Source: Bacteroides sp. MSB163
GTDB lineage: Bacteria > Bacteroidota > Bacteroidia > Bacteroidales > Bacteroidaceae
Reading direction: 5' to 3'
Length of the DNA: 64,000 nucleotides
NCBI RefSeq assembly: GCF_036416795.1
Contig: NZ_CP143867.1
Location: 2,720,001 to 2,784,000, forward strand
The notes under the pieces were generated by a model, which was not told the DNA's origin, did not search any database, and was given only the letters and a program-made list of their open reading frames with translations. The position numbers and the translations under genes are program-made. This document shows positions 45,360 through 53,789 of the stretch, piece after piece. How positions within the stretch are numbered: the first letter of the stretch is position 1; each line of letters begins with the position of its first letter.

Positions 45360-46292
45360 TTAATATGCTGCTCTGTATTTACCTTCCTCTTTGTCTTCTA
45401 GCATGTTAAGGTAGGAGGCATAACGTGATTCGCTGATGTAGTGCTCCTCCACGGCTTTTCGTACGGCACATCCCGGTTCGTGGCGATGCGTACAGTTACC
45501 GTAACGGCAATTGGCAGAGAACTTAAATATCTCCGGGAAATAGTGTCCTATTTCCTCCTCTTCCATATCGAATGTTCCGAAACCTTTGATACCCGGTGTG
45601 TCAATGATATATCCATCTCCCGGAACGGGAAACATCTCAGAGAACGTAGTGGTATGCATTCCTTTGTTGTGGTAGGCGGAAATCTCACCCGTTTTTACGT
45701 CCTGTTCAGGCAATATTGCGTTGATGAGCGTTGATTTTCCTACACCGGAGTGACCGGAGAAAAGTGTTACCCGCCCTTTAAGTTCTTCCTGAATGAGTTC
45801 AATGTCTTCACCGGTTTTGCCGGAGACTTTGAAGCAGGGATAACCGATAGTGGTATAGAGATTGATGAGGCTGTTCATATAATGAAGTTCCTCTTCATTG
45901 TATGCGTCTATTTTATTGAAGATGATCTTTACCGGAACACGGTATGCTTCGGCAGAAGCCAGAAAACGGTCGATAAAGGTAGTGGATGTTTCCGGATAGT
46001 TGACCGTTACGATAAGCATGCTTTGGTCAAGGTTTGCGGCGAGAATATGCGATTGCTTGGAGAGATTGGAAGCACGACGGATAATGTAATTTCTCCGGTC
46101 TTCTATTTCACTGATGAGAGCGGTTCCTTCCGGATTCAGAATGATTTGCACATAGTCTCCCACAGCTACCGGGTTGGTACTGCGAATGCCTTTTAACCGG
46201 AAGTTACCCTTGATTTTGCACTCTACACATTTACCTTCATCGGTTTTTACCAAATACCAACTACCTGTATTTTTTATTACCAGTCCCCTCAA
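45360..46292 (-). CDS. rsgA: Ribosome small subunit-dependent GTPase A (RsgA/YjeQ)
   Basis: A 310-residue circularly permuted GTPase for 30S maturation. I set the start at TTG 46292 (product MRGLVIKNTGSWYLVK), since the upstream in-frame residues come from an inverted repeat and no ATG is available. Order of motifs is permuted as in the family: G4 FNKIDAYNEEE (about 125-135), then G1 GHSGVGKST (about 180-188), then G3 DTPGIKGFG. An OB-fold precedes them and the C-terminal zinc motif is CRYGNCTHRHEPGC. The TTG start may lower expression. Confidence 0.94.
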   Translation of the reverse strand: MRGLVIKNTGSWYLVKTDEGKCVECKIKGNFRLKGIRSTNPVAVGDYVQIILNPEGTALISEIEDRRNYIIRRASNLSKQSHILAANLDQSMLIVTVNYPETSTTFIDRFLASAEAYRVPVKIIFNKIDAYNEEELHYMNSLINLYTTIGYPCFKVSGKTGEDIELIQEELKGRVTLFSGHSGVGKSTLINAILPEQDVKTGEISAYHNKGMHTTTFSEMFPVPGDGYIIDTPGIKGFGTFDMEEEEIGHYFPEIFKFSANCRYGNCTHRHEPGCAVRKAVEEHYISESRYASYLNMLEDKEEGKYRAAY

Positions 46293-46293
46293 A

Positions 46294-46400
46294 TTAATTG
46301 ACAATTGATAATTGACAATTGACAATTATTCCTTGACGACATACCTTGGTTACAGTTCTTTCCCAGTAATTGTCAATTCTCAATTGTCAATTGTCAATTG
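46294..46400. repeat. CAATTGACAATT inverted/direct repeat between frr and rsgA
   Basis: The left part (about 46294-46328) and right part (about 46368-46400) are each built from repeated TTGACAATTG/CAATTGTCAA units and are imperfect reverse complements of one another over some 33 bases. It occupies nearly the entire gap between the frr stop (46405) and the rsgA start. Confidence 0.75.
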
Positions 46401-46404
46401 GTTT

Positions 46405-46965
46405 TTATACGGTCATGATTTCTTTGTCCTTTGCAGCCAGCATATCATCAATTTGCTTGATGTATTTATCGTGAATCTTCTGCAATTTCTCCTCACCTCC
46501 TTTTTGTGCATCTTCTGCCAAGCCGTCTTTAACAGACTTCTTTAGGCCATCGATTGCATCACGGCGGGCATTGCGTACGCTCACTTTGGCAGTTTCGCCT
46601 TCACCTTTACATTGTTTGGCAAGTTGTTTACGACGTTCTTCAGTCAGCGGCGGGATACCGATACGGATAATTTCACCGTTATTTTCCGGCATGATGCCAA
46701 GGCTGGAGTCAATGATAGCTTTCTCAATCACCTTGAACATGCTTTTGTCCCACGGCTTGATGACAATACTGCGGGCATCCGGAGTATTTACGGCAGCTAC
46801 GTTATTGATGGGAACCATGCTTCCGTAAGAATCCACACGGATACCGTCCAGCAAACGAACATCTGCTTTTCCGGCGCGGATGTGGGCCAATGCTTCTTCC
46901 AGATACATGACGGCCATATCCATTTTTTCTTGCGCTTCATCTAAGATCTCTTTTACTTCTCTCAT
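46405..46965 (-). CDS. frr: Ribosome recycling factor
   Basis: A 186-residue RRF of standard length. It dissociates post-termination ribosomes together with EF-G. Conserved features are the helical start EAQEKMDMAVMYLEEALAHIRAGKADVRLLDGIRVDSYGS, the beta domain PINNVAAVNTPDARSIVIKPWD, SLGIMPENNGEIIRIGIPPLTEERRKQL and VSVRNARRDAIDGLKKSVKDG. It follows pyrH on the same strand, a common bacterial arrangement, but has its own promoter at 47008. Confidence 0.97.
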   Translation of the reverse strand: MREVKEILDEAQEKMDMAVMYLEEALAHIRAGKADVRLLDGIRVDSYGSMVPINNVAAVNTPDARSIVIKPWDKSMFKVIEKAIIDSSLGIMPENNGEIIRIGIPPLTEERRKQLAKQCKGEGETAKVSVRNARRDAIDGLKKSVKDGLAEDAQKGGEEKLQKIHDKYIKQIDDMLAAKDKEIMTV

Positions 46966-47007
46966 ATTTCTTAGTTTTGAATTGTGCTTTTAGAATTTTT
47001 GATTGAA

Positions 47008-47038
47008 CAAAAGTAGTATAATTTTGTCTATTTGCAAA
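47008..47038 (-). promoter_or_regulatory. Bacteroides-type promoter of frr
   Basis: On the minus strand TTTG (47038-47035) and TACTTTTG (47015-47008) are separated by 19 bases and lie upstream of the frr start at 46965. This is a near-perfect -33/-7 pair. Confidence 0.72.
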
Positions 47039-47061
47039 ATATTAGCTAACAGGAATCAAGC

Positions 47062-47100
47062 AAATAATAAAAGCTCCGGTAAACATCTGCATACCGGAGT
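47062..47100 (-). terminator. Rho-independent terminator after pyrH
   Basis: CTCCGGTA (47074-47081) and TACCGGAG (47092-47099) pair perfectly. On the minus strand the stem is followed by CTTTTATTATT. It separates pyrH from frr transcription. Confidence 0.82.
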
Positions 47101-47124
47101 TTCTTACTATTTGATTGTTTTTTA

Positions 47125-47835
47125 TCAGTTATGCACTAATGTACCTATTTCTTCTCCCAGCATTACCTTTTTCAAGTTTCCTATTGTATCCATGTCAAAG
47201 ACAACAATGGGGAGATTATTTTCCTTACACATGCAGGTTGCAGTAAGATCCATTACTTTCAGTCCACGTTTCAGAACTTCGTCATAAGTGATATCGTCGA
47301 ATTTTGTAGCAGTCGGGTCTTTTTCCGGGTCTGCGGTATAGATACCATCCACACGTGTACCTTTTAGCATGACATCGGCTTCAATCTCGATACCGCGTAG
47401 AGAAGAGCCCGTGTCTGTAGTGAAGAACGGATTTCCCGTTCCGGCAGACATAATAACGACTTCGCCTGCTTCCATGCTTTCGATGGCTTTCCATTTATTA
47501 TAAAATTCTCCGATAGGTTCCATGCGTACGGCTGTAAGTACACGTGCCTTTACGCCGGTGGCTACTAGGGCAGAGCTTAGTGCCAGACTGTTGATTACAG
47601 TTGCGAGCATGCCCATTTGGTCGCCTTTTACGCGGTCGAAACCTTTGTTTGCACCACTCAATCCACGGAAAATATTTCCACCGCCGATGACGATACCTAT
47701 CTGAACGCCCAGTTCATGGATTTCCTTGATCTGTGCTGCATATTCGGCGAGGCGCTTCTCGTCAATGCCATATTGTTTTTCGCCCATCAGGCTTTCGCCG
47801 CTGAGCTTTAACAGGATTCTTTTATACTTTGCCAT
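47125..47835 (-). CDS. pyrH: Uridylate kinase
   Basis: A 236-residue UMP kinase of the amino-acid-kinase fold, making UDP from UMP with ATP. Diagnostic segments are YKRILLKLSGESLMGEKQYGID (N-terminal phosphate loop), IGIVIGGGNIFRGLSGA (glycine loop), DQMGMLATVINSLAL, GNPFFTTDTGSSLRGIEI and DGIYTADPEKDPTATKFDDITYDE. Length and motif order are normal. A -7 element TATATTFG-like box (minus strand, TATATTTG at 47865-47858) precedes it. Confidence 0.97.
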   Translation of the reverse strand: MAKYKRILLKLSGESLMGEKQYGIDEKRLAEYAAQIKEIHELGVQIGIVIGGGNIFRGLSGANKGFDRVKGDQMGMLATVINSLALSSALVATGVKARVLTAVRMEPIGEFYNKWKAIESMEAGEVVIMSAGTGNPFFTTDTGSSLRGIEIEADVMLKGTRVDGIYTADPEKDPTATKFDDITYDEVLKRGLKVMDLTATCMCKENNLPIVVFDMDTIGNLKKVMLGEEIGTLVHN

Positions 47836-47857
47836 ATGATATTACATTTAGTTTCTG

Positions 47858-47865
47858 CAAATATA
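47858..47865 (-). promoter_or_regulatory. -7 element of pyrH
   Basis: Minus-strand TATATTTG (TAnnTTTG) sits 22 bases upstream of the pyrH ATG. A matching -33 TTTG was not found. Confidence 0.5.
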
Positions 47866-47884
47866 CGCTTTCTGTCTGTAAAGA

Positions 47885-49201
47885 TTAACTTTGGTACAGA
47901 ATTTTTCTACTTAAAACTGCCTGCATGATGCCACGGAGGGATAAATAGACGATGAAAGCGAGCCAGAGGGCATGATTTCCCATCCATGTGTGTAAAGAGT
48001 AATAAACAAGGAAGAAGCTGCCGGAAGCTACCAGCATGGAGTAAAACATTTGCCGGGTGGCAGTGGCTCCTATAAAAATGCCATCCCACAGGAAAGCGGC
48101 AAAACCTGTAAGTGGGATTGCCAATACCCAATAAAAGTAATTTCCGGCTTCCCGGATGACGGAGGTTTCATTAGTCAGCAGTCCTAGGAATGACTTGCCT
48201 CCAAAGAAATAAAGCAAGGTGAAGCCTGTGGAAAGACCGACACCCCAAATGAAGAGCTGGCGAACTGTACGATATAATGCCAGTCGATTATTGGCACCAA
48301 CATATTTACCCACCAACGCTTCTCCTGAATAAGCAAAACCATCCATGATATAAGAAAACAGAGTGAATAATTGCATTAACAAAGTATTGACGGCCAATAC
48401 AATTTCTCCTTGTGCCGCTCCGGCAGAAGTGAAGAATAGAGTGACAACGACCAGACAGAGGGTTCGTAGAAAGATATCCCGGTTTACCTGAAAAAAGCGC
48501 AGCATGGCTTCCCTTTTCAGCACTTCATGCCAAGCGATGTGTTTTTTAAGTCCTCCATAATACCGTATCCACAATGACAATGCCATCAGGAAACCGGCAT
48601 ATTGGGCTGTAAGCGTTCCCCAGGCCACTCCGGCAACTTTCATGTGGAACAGATAAACGAAACAAAGGCTTGCGGCAATATTCACGATATTTTGTGTGAT
48701 AGCAATATACATCGGGAAACGTGAATTCTGCATACCGATGAACCACCCTGCGAATCCATAGAGTCCCAGCATAGCAGGAGCTCCCCAAATACATATCCGG
48801 AAATAGAGGGTGGCCAATTGTTCTACTTCCTCTGTAGTCTGTATGAAAGCGAATGCTAGTTTCCGGATGGGATATTGCAAGGCCACTAAGATAATGGCGA
48901 TAAGCAATCCTACTCCGACAGACCGTAATAAAAGTCGTGCTACTTCATCCAGATCATGTTTGCCGTATGCCTGTGAGGTCATTCCACTGGTCCCCATTCT
49001 CAAAAATCCGAAGATCCAGTAGATAATATTGAATAACATTCCGCCCACGGCAATGGCTCCGATATAGGCAGCGGCTCCCAGATGCCCTACGATTGTTACA
49101 TCAATCAGTCCCAGAAGGGGAACTGTTATGTTTGATATAATCGAGGGTACAGCTATCTGAAGTATTCTTTTATTGTAAATATTCGGAGTTTGAGCAATCA
49201 T
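47885..49201 (-). CDS. MATE family efflux transporter
   Basis: A 438-residue, about 12-helix transporter of the multidrug and toxin extrusion family. I take ATG 49201 (MIAQTPNIYNKRILQIAVPSIISNITVPLLGLIDVTIVGHLG); the longer in-frame extension to 49282 would swallow the promoter. MATE traits are PSIISNITVPLLGLIDVTIVGHLGAAAYIGAIAVG in the first bundle and MQLFTLFSYIMDGFAYSGEALVGKYVGANNR in the second. DinF-like sequence type. It exports cationic drugs or similar compounds using Na+ or H+. Divergent from the TPR gene. Confidence 0.92.
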   Translation of the reverse strand: MIAQTPNIYNKRILQIAVPSIISNITVPLLGLIDVTIVGHLGAAAYIGAIAVGGMLFNIIYWIFGFLRMGTSGMTSQAYGKHDLDEVARLLLRSVGVGLLIAIILVALQYPIRKLAFAFIQTTEEVEQLATLYFRICIWGAPAMLGLYGFAGWFIGMQNSRFPMYIAITQNIVNIAASLCFVYLFHMKVAGVAWGTLTAQYAGFLMALSLWIRYYGGLKKHIAWHEVLKREAMLRFFQVNRDIFLRTLCLVVVTLFFTSAGAAQGEIVLAVNTLLMQLFTLFSYIMDGFAYSGEALVGKYVGANNRLALYRTVRQLFIWGVGLSTGFTLLYFFGGKSFLGLLTNETSVIREAGNYFYWVLAIPLTGFAAFLWDGIFIGATATRQMFYSMLVASGSFFLVYYSLHTWMGNHALWLAFIVYLSLRGIMQAVLSRKILYQS

Positions 49202-49231
49202 TTTAAGATACCGATTTGTTCTATTTACCGA

Positions 49232-49239
49232 CAAAGGTA
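49232..49239 (-). promoter_or_regulatory. -7 element of the MATE transporter gene
   Basis: Minus-strand TACCTTTG matches the consensus and lies 30 bases upstream of ATG 49201, supporting that start. Confidence 0.55.
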
Positions 49240-49313
49240 CTCTTTTTGTCGTAAACGGTAAAAAGACACCTGACAATAACAATTTTTATAATACATAATG
49301 TTTTAAAAATGAG

Positions 49314-49321
49314 TATCTTTG
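49314..49321 (+). promoter_or_regulatory. -7 element of the TPR protein gene
   Basis: TATCTTTG lies 33 bases upstream of ATG 49355; it is divergent from the MATE promoter 75 bases away. Confidence 0.55.
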
Positions 49322-49354
49322 CGGTAACAGAAACTGCGTAATATTTAATAAGAG

Positions 49355-50035
49355 ATGAGAACCTTAACTTTGCTATTTTCATTAATGGTTACTTTCCCCT
49401 TTGCGCTCTCTGCGCAAACGGCGGGAGAACTCCTACAGAAGGTGTCTGTCGCCTTGTCTGAAGGGCAGGATGATTATGTTGTGAGTCTGTTTCGCCAGGC
49501 GATAGCTGCCGGAGCAGATAAGACTGAAATGTATTACTGGACTCAAATAGAAAAAAACAGTGCCGTGGCTCCCCGCCTGGTCAATGAGTTGGCAACCTAT
49601 TACAAGCGTAAGCGGAATTATGACAAAGCTTATCTTTTTTACAGAGAATTCTTGCAGTATCATTCTGAAGATGTTCCTGCACTTGTGTCGTGTGCCGAAA
49701 TGGAGATGATGAGAGGTAAGGAAAAAGATGCCGTCAAAACTTATGAAAAGGTTTTGATGCTGGATACTAATAATCTGCAAGCCAATATTTTCCTGGGGAG
49801 TTATTACTACCTACAGGCAGAACGCGAAAAGAAGAAACTGGAGGATGATTATAAGAAAATAACTTCTCCTACACGGATGCAATACGCCCGCTATCGTAAC
49901 GGACTTTCTGATGTCTACTCTAACGGTTACTCCAAAGCAAAGGACTATTTGCAGCGTGTGTTGCGACTCTTCCCTTCTACAGAGGCGGGAAAGACGTTAG
50001 AGAAGATAGTAGCGTTGGAGAAGGAGATAAAGTGA
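49355..50035 (+). CDS. Exported tetratricopeptide-repeat protein
   Basis: A 226-residue protein with signal peptide MRTLTLLFSLMVTFPFALSAQ and no lipobox, so probably periplasmic. Helical repeats of TPR type are visible: LVNELATYYKRKRNYDKAYLFYREFLQYHSED, VPALVSCAEMEMMRGKEKDAVKTYEKVLMLDTNN, and LQANIFLGSYYYLQAE. A final helix pair (GYSKAKDYLQRVLRLFPSTEAGKTLEKI) completes it. TPRs hold protein partners together; the partner is unknown. A trace of a related gene occurs at 56043. Confidence 0.85.
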   Translation: MRTLTLLFSLMVTFPFALSAQTAGELLQKVSVALSEGQDDYVVSLFRQAIAAGADKTEMYYWTQIEKNSAVAPRLVNELATYYKRKRNYDKAYLFYREFLQYHSEDVPALVSCAEMEMMRGKEKDAVKTYEKVLMLDTNNLQANIFLGSYYYLQAEREKKKLEDDYKKITSPTRMQYARYRNGLSDVYSNGYSKAKDYLQRVLRLFPSTEAGKTLEKIVALEKEIK

Positions 50036-50285
50036 AAGTTATTAAATTCATATTTTGAAAATATAGTTTGCATCAGTGATTTTCGGAGACTAATGGAATT
50101 ATGAGTTCTTTATTAGAAAATGTAGGCGAAAGGAAAACATGTGCTTTCTCCTTGTACTCCTTTTGTTGCCTACATCGGAAGTACATATTTGTTTTTGAAT
50201 ATTATGGATAAAGATATTAAATAAGATTTTTGAGTTGCTTGCTTTATTTTTTTTACTCATTTCACCGTATTTTAATATTTTTGCT
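50036..50285. other. Intergenic stretch with a TGTAGGC hairpin
   Basis: No gene is seen. TGTAGGC (50121-50127) pairs with GCCTACA (50168-50174), with further pairing inside (GAAAGGA against TCTCCTT), forming an imperfect hairpin of about 54 bases. The remainder is AT-rich, becoming T-rich toward 50285. Confidence 0.5.
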
Positions 50286-50293
50286 TATTTTTG
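50286..50293 (+). promoter_or_regulatory. -7-like element at the head of a hairpin-rich leader
   Basis: TATTTTTG fits TAnnTTTG. If used, transcription would begin near 50300 and give a leader of about 300 bases before ATG 50608. A -33 TTTG is not seen at the right distance. Confidence 0.4.
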
Positions 50294-50351
50294 CAGCAGT
50301 TCCAGTTGCTGATGCGACAGTATATGACACTGGATTTTTTTTGTTTACGAA

Positions 50352-50424
50352 GAGCGTTTAAGATATTATCCCACCATGAAATCTCGACAGTTTCAGTTCC
50401 GAGGGATAATAAACAAGAACGCTC
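50352..50424 (+). other. Long imperfect hairpin in the putative leader (1)
   Basis: GAGCGTT (50352-50358) pairs with AACGCTC (50418-50424) and ATTATCCC (50365-50372) with GGGATAAT (50403-50410), with a matched internal loop between. An inner CTCG/CGAG pairing caps the structure. The arms are too well matched to be chance. Confidence 0.6.
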
Positions 50425-50472
50425 ACGTCTTTGTTGTATAGCACTCTCCATTAAGGAGCGTATTATATATAT

Positions 50473-50551
50473 GGGCGTGGGCTATTGTTTATTACTTTGG
50501 AACGGGCAGTCGAGAGCCCCATGGTAGTAATAAATGATAGTTCCCACGCCC
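50473..50551 (+). other. Long imperfect hairpin in the putative leader (2)
   Basis: GGGCGTGGG (50473-50481) pairs with CCCACGCCC (50543-50551), CTAT with ATAG, and TTTATTACT with AGTAATAAA (50526-50534). An inner GGGC/GCCC forms the tip. Only small bulges interrupt a stem of nearly 30 pairs. There is no T tract, so it is not an ordinary terminator. Confidence 0.65.
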
Positions 50552-50607
50552 TCCTTGTATATTTATAACAGCTTCCGGCGGGAACAGGGGGCGCAAAAGA
50601 AATACTT

Positions 50608-51150
50608 ATGAAGATATTTTCTAAGAAACAAATGAAAGTATTATTCTTTCTTGCATCCATTATTTGTACCGTACCTGCAGGTGCTCAAAACGACGAGAAA
50701 AAGAACCTGTGGGCTGTGGAAGCCGGCATCGGCGGCAATGGTGTAGCTACCGTAAATTTTGGGGTTAGGTGGCAACACAACTATCACCCTTATGTAGCTT
50801 GGGACGTACTTGCTCTAAATGTTGTTGCTCCTACGGGGGAATTGTCAGAAATGCTCATGCCACAACTTATGACTGGTGTACATCTGTTTTCTCCTAAACT
50901 GTTAGGAATGAAAGTTTATGTGACGGGTCGCGCCGGTTATGGAGGCATCATGTCGGGTAATGCCGATGCTCGCGGGCAGGGTGTTTCTTTTGAAATAGGT
51001 GCGGGTATTAACATTACCAGACACTTGTATGTAGGCTACGCCTACAATCATCAGGATTTGGGGACAAGTGAGTTCAAGATCAACAAGCAAACCATAAGTG
51101 TTGACCGTGAGTCGAAATATCATTCTTTCCGTATTGGTTGGATATTTTAA
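50608..51150 (+). CDS. Small outer-membrane beta-barrel protein
   Basis: A 180-residue exported protein. ATG 50608 gives MKIFSKKQMKVLFFLASIICTVPAGA; ATG 50632 would give a shorter but still usable signal. Alternating strands rich in Gly/aromatic residues (NLWAVEAGIGGNGVATVNFGVRWQ, VTGRAGYGGIMSG, FEIGAGINITRHLYVGYAYNHQ) end in SFRIGWIF with the terminal Phe typical of OmpA/OmpX-like barrels. Eight strands are plausible. Function unknown. The following leucine-rich repeat gene starts 11 bases after its stop, suggesting they are cotranscribed from the hairpin leader. Confidence 0.8.
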   Translation: MKIFSKKQMKVLFFLASIICTVPAGAQNDEKKNLWAVEAGIGGNGVATVNFGVRWQHNYHPYVAWDVLALNVVAPTGELSEMLMPQLMTGVHLFSPKLLGMKVYVTGRAGYGGIMSGNADARGQGVSFEIGAGINITRHLYVGYAYNHQDLGTSEFKINKQTISVDRESKYHSFRIGWIF

Positions 51151-51161
51151 AGTTACAAGTA

Positions 51162-53789
51162 ATGAAACAGAAGTTTATGATAGGGAAACTATTTTTGTTT
51201 TTTACAGTTGCGGCGTGGTTGAATGTAATGAACCTCTTTTCGCAAAGTGGAAACTGTAGTGCAGAAGGAGAAGGCAATGATGTGACGTGGAAACTTGACT
51301 GTTCCATGGGTACGCTGACTATCAGTGGAAGAGGTAAGATGGAGGATTACTGGATAACCATAGCTCCTCCTTGGGAGGCTTATAGGAGTTTTGTGAATAC
51401 TGTCGTTATTGATGAAGGAGTTACAACTATTGGAGATTATGCATTTTACTATTACAGCGATTTGGCTGTAGTAACGATTCCTAATTCGGTTGCTTCTATT
51501 GGCAGTTGGACTTTTCATGGTTGCAGTGGTTTGACTACATTTACTGTTGCAAGTAATAATCCCAATTATTGTTCTGATAACGGCGTTTTATTCAATAAAA
51601 ATAAAACGTATTTAATTCAATGCCCGGCGAAGACCCCCGGAACTTATACTATTCCTAATTCGGTCACCTCTATTGCCTTTTATGCTTTTTCCGGTTGCAG
51701 CGTTTTGACTTCGATACTTATTCCTAAATCGGTTGCTTCCATTGGTGTTTCTGCTTTTTCTGGTTGCAGTAGCTTGAGTTTAATTAACGTTGATGCCGAA
51801 AATCAGCATTATGGTTCTGTTGACGGCATATTATATGATATACATGATGAATATGGCAAGGCGCAAATATCTATCGTGCAGGTACCTAATGCTATATTGG
51901 GTTCGGTAACGATTCCCAATATGGTTACTCGAATCCCGGATTATGCTTTTTCCAGTCGTAGTGGTTTGACTTTAGTAATAATTCCTGAATCAGTTACGGA
52001 CATTGGTAGATATGCTTTTTACGATTGCAATGTCTTGACTTCGGTTATAATTCCTCATTCGGTTACTTTCATTGGCGATTATGCTTTTTCTGGTTGTAGC
52101 GTCTTAGCCTCAGTAACAATTCCTAATTTAGTTACCTATATTAATCAATATGTTTTTTCCGACTGTTGTGGCTTAACTTCGATAACAATTCCTAATTCTG
52201 TTACTGGGATTAGTAGTGATGCTTTCCTCGGTTGCACCGATTTGACAAAACTTGTAATTGAAGATGGTGACACGCCGATCGCTTTCAATTACAACAGTGG
52301 CAATGCTCCCTTATATCCTAATGACATATTTATTGACTGTCCTTTAGATACGTTGTATTTGGGCAGGAGTCTTACATATAATAATTATTCCAAAGGCAAT
52401 GATCGATCTCCATTTTTTAATAAACAAACCATAAAAAAACTAACCATTTCTAATTCTGTTATTGTAGGGGAAGATGATTTTTTACTTTGCGGTGGTTTCA
52501 AAGATGTTACAACACCAACGGTTTTGCAGTCATTTATAAGTCCAAGCTTGGAAAGACTGACTATAACTTCCGCTTGTACATCATTAAATAGCGGCTGTTT
52601 GAAAAGCGCTATCACATTGCAGGAGCTCTCTTTGCCCTTTATCGGTACATCGCCCACTACGCCCACTACTTTGAATACACTAGGTGTAAGTAAAACGACA
52701 TTGAAAAAACTTAGTATTTCCCGTTGTGTTTCCAATATTCAGATAGCCAACAATGCATTGTCGGGTTATGCAAGTTTAGAAGAATTGACGTTGGCTAGTT
52801 CCGTACAAGGACTTGGCGAAAATGCGCTTTACGGTTGCAGCGGCTTGACAAAGATTTATTCGCATTGGGCATATCCGCCTAGTGCGTATAATAGCAGTAC
52901 ATTTCAAGGTGTCAACAAATTTGCCTGTACAGTTTGCGTGCCAGTAAAAAGCCGACAATATTATTCTGTTGCAGACGGCTGGAAAGAATTTTATAATATA
53001 GTGGAAGGTGCTCCGCTTATTACTGCACTGGCTGTTCCGCGTTACGGAGGTGAAATTCCATCATCAGGTACAGATATCGACAACGTTACGCTCACAGCCA
53101 TTGCCAATACCGGTTATGCTTTTGCCGGCTGGGTTGAAAACAATAATTCGCTTGGCTATTTCAATCCATTGAATATTATGTCAACTTCACCACGGACTGT
53201 TTACGCTATATTTACACCTATTGAAAATGATGATGAAAATATTGCCATTCAAACTCGGGAGTGTTCAGCTTCAATTTCGTGGACAGCGGTAATGGACGCT
53301 ATGAATTACATTTTGGCAATTTACAGCGATGAAAACCGCACGGATACAATCGCCATTTTTCAATTGGATGCTAAAGGAAAGATACAGCCAAGCGCAGCAA
53401 TGCGTTCTCCGCAACAGAATCTTTCGTGCGATATATCCGATTTGATTACCGAAACGCAGTATTATTATTCGCTGACGTCTTACGATGCGGGAAATCATGC
53501 GCTCACAATTGCGATTGGCGATTTTACAACGCAGGTAGGCACCGGTGTCAACGATGTAGGTACACCGTCTCTGCGGATTTATCCAAATCCAGTGAAAGAT
53601 GTGTTGCATATAGATATTTTATTTTCTGAAAAGACAGGATATCTGACAATAACAAATTTGTCAGGCCATATGGTGGAATCCTACAATTGTGAGTCTTTAC
53701 AAACCGCAATCATCGATGTTGCACATTTGCCGAAAGGTCTTTATGTTGTCAGATTTGGCGAATGCCGAAAGAAGTTTATAAAACTATAA
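51162..53789 (+). CDS. BspA-like leucine-rich-repeat surface protein with sorting-type tail
   Basis: An 875-residue exported protein (ATG 51162; signal MKQKFMIGKLFLFFTVAAWLNVMNLFS). About residues 85-540 are BspA/TpLRR (LRR_5) repeats, for example VTSIGDYAFYYYSDL, IPNSVTSIAFYAFSGCSVL, IPHSVTFIGDYAFSGCSVL and IPNSVTGISSDAFLGCTDL. They are followed by an InlB/Flg_new-like unit (LTAIANTGYAFAGW), a fibronectin-III-like segment (CSASISWTAVMDAMNYILAIY) and a C-terminal sorting-type domain (LRIYPNPVKDVLHID to GLYVVRFGECRKKFIKL). BspA-like proteins mediate binding to host or bacterial surfaces. Its last 14 bases overlap the end of the convergent glycosyltransferase gene. Confidence 0.9.
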   Translation: MKQKFMIGKLFLFFTVAAWLNVMNLFSQSGNCSAEGEGNDVTWKLDCSMGTLTISGRGKMEDYWITIAPPWEAYRSFVNTVVIDEGVTTIGDYAFYYYSDLAVVTIPNSVASIGSWTFHGCSGLTTFTVASNNPNYCSDNGVLFNKNKTYLIQCPAKTPGTYTIPNSVTSIAFYAFSGCSVLTSILIPKSVASIGVSAFSGCSSLSLINVDAENQHYGSVDGILYDIHDEYGKAQISIVQVPNAILGSVTIPNMVTRIPDYAFSSRSGLTLVIIPESVTDIGRYAFYDCNVLTSVIIPHSVTFIGDYAFSGCSVLASVTIPNLVTYINQYVFSDCCGLTSITIPNSVTGISSDAFLGCTDLTKLVIEDGDTPIAFNYNSGNAPLYPNDIFIDCPLDTLYLGRSLTYNNYSKGNDRSPFFNKQTIKKLTISNSVIVGEDDFLLCGGFKDVTTPTVLQSFISPSLERLTITSACTSLNSGCLKSAITLQELSLPFIGTSPTTPTTLNTLGVSKTTLKKLSISRCVSNIQIANNALSGYASLEELTLASSVQGLGENALYGCSGLTKIYSHWAYPPSAYNSSTFQGVNKFACTVCVPVKSRQYYSVADGWKEFYNIVEGAPLITALAVPRYGGEIPSSGTDIDNVTLTAIANTGYAFAGWVENNNSLGYFNPLNIMSTSPRTVYAIFTPIENDDENIAIQTRECSASISWTAVMDAMNYILAIYSDENRTDTIAIFQLDAKGKIQPSAAMRSPQQNLSCDISDLITETQYYYSLTSYDAGNHALTIAIGDFTTQVGTGVNDVGTPSLRIYPNPVKDVLHIDILFSEKTGYLTITNLSGHMVESYNCESLQTAIIDVAHLPKGLYVVRFGECRKKFIKL

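Noticed and set aside
47885..49282. Longer start of the MATE transporter at 49282
   Set aside because: The extra 27 codons would run over the TACCTTTG promoter element and are not part of the family; ATG 49201 gives the normal N-terminus.
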